The position numbers and the translations under genes are program-made. Source: a virus. Taken from it: a stretch of 58,085 nt of DNA. A model generated the notes under the pieces. It was not told the DNA's origin and did no database searches. It saw only the letters and a list, made by a program, of their open reading frames with translations. Location: positions 1 to 58,085 of the IMG/VR virus record IMGVR_UViG_3300037840_000047. One strand, 5' to 3'. The stretch's first letter is position 1. Each line of letters opens with the position of its first letter. This document shows, piece after piece, positions 57,746 to 58,085 of the stretch.

Positions 57746-58085
57746 CCTGCCAATCTAAGCCATAAAACGACTACACACAGAGCGGTGAACCAAACAGGAA
57801 GCCAGCCCCGCCAATCAAACTTGCTTCTCGGCACGATCTCAGACTGCCTCAGATGATCGTCGGCATGTACTTTGTGATTCCAGGGTGTGCCCAAAGGTCT
57901 ACGACGTTCCCATGCCAGGCTCACGGCTGCACCTCCAACATACGCCTTACGAGCGATAGCGCGGAGGTTTGTAGCTTGGCAACGGTAGGCTGTAGCTTTT
58001 CCCGCGCAGCAGCCCGCGCAGCAGCCCGCGCAGCATCCCGCGCAGCAGCCCACGCAGCATCCCGCGCAGCAGCCCACGCAGCAGC
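57736..58085 (-). CDS. partial gene: Cys-rich repeat plus C-terminal membrane helix
   Basis: The frame is open to the right edge, so the true start may lie outside; GTG 58077 is only one option. The first 26 residues are repeats of GlyCysCysAla/Val encoded by the 12-bp tandem repeats. The C-terminal 45 residues carry TrpLeuProValTrpPheThrAlaLeuCysValValValLeuTrp, a membrane helix. Possibly a membrane peptide with a repeat-expanded N-terminus or a sequence at the assembly end. Confidence 0.4.
   Translation of the reverse strand, partial: CCVGCCAGCCVGCCAGCCAGCCAGCCAGKATAYRCQATNLRAIARKAYVGGAAVSLAWERRRPLGTPWNHKVHADDHLRQSEIVPRSKFDWRGWLPVWFTALCVVVLWLRLAGWL
58001..58085. repeat. 12-bp tandem repeat at the right edge
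   Basis: Seven copies of a 12-base unit close to CCCGCGCAGCAG, with variants ending CAT and CCCACG starts, running off the window end. On the minus strand it encodes Gly-Cys-Cys-Ala repeats. It may mark a genome end, an assembly break or a minisatellite-like slippage tract. Confidence 0.9.

Noticed and set aside
58001-58085. CRISPR array
   Set aside because: The repeats are only 12 bases and directly adjacent, without spacers.

Overview
The window reads as most of a tailed double-stranded DNA bacteriophage genome of podovirus-like layout. The packaging and head genes are a large terminase, portal, scaffold-like protein and major capsid protein. There is no tape measure, sheath or tail-tube gene, but there are adaptor/nozzle-like proteins and three large internal-virion-type proteins. 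No integrase, DNA polymerase, primase-helicase or tRNA was recognised. The host cannot be read directly. The style of the tail proteins (Ig-like, beta-helix and Gly/Ser/Thr-rich, many with Sec signal peptides) suggests a Gram-negative environmental host, perhaps a soil bacterium such as an Acidobacteriota; that is inference.

Layout. (1) 0.1-2.9 kb, plus strand: small zinc-ribbon, HTH and Ig-like proteins. (2) 2.3-15.2 kb, plus strand: small-terminase candidate, large terminase, portal, scaffold candidate, capsid, head/neck proteins. Homing endonucleases of three types (HNH, LAGLIDADG, PD-(D/E)XK) are inserted here, and tiny Lys/Arg-rich proteins lie between the genes. (3) 15.2-23.3 kb: six consecutive proteins with Sec-type signal peptides, including a 1431-residue fibre-like protein and a beta-helix protein. 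(4) 23.3-25.7 kb: lysis-type cassette of small membrane proteins and an L,D-transpeptidase-like enzyme. (5) 25.7-36.7 kb: adaptor, nozzle and internal virion proteins. (6) 36.7-37.6 kb: Cas4-like PD-(D/E)XK nuclease. (7) 37.5-51.3 kb, all minus strand: one long tightly coupled transcription unit. Its promoter-proximal half holds small regulators, a DNA-methyltransferase-like gene and a DUF1643 gene. Its distal half is a glycan or natural-product-like cassette: six predicted glycosyltransferases, two methyltransferases and a radical-SAM protein with a B12-binding-like domain. (8) 51.4-57.3 kb, plus strand: recombination and replication genes (RHH regulator, ERF annealing protein, YqaJ exonuclease, replisome-organiser-like protein, HNH nuclease), a highly structured RNA candidate, a secreted barrel-like protein and a papain-like protease. 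(9) 57.3-58.1 kb, minus strand: small genes, ending in a 12-bp tandem repeat that runs off the right edge.

The most interesting points are the phage-borne glycosyltransferase/radical-SAM cassette, the run of signal-peptide-bearing fibre-like proteins, the promoter plus pseudoknotted RNA at 54.0-54.4 kb, the large terminase reading frame that extends upstream without a canonical start, and the papain-like protease. All functional calls are from reading sequence motifs by eye; no database search was run.
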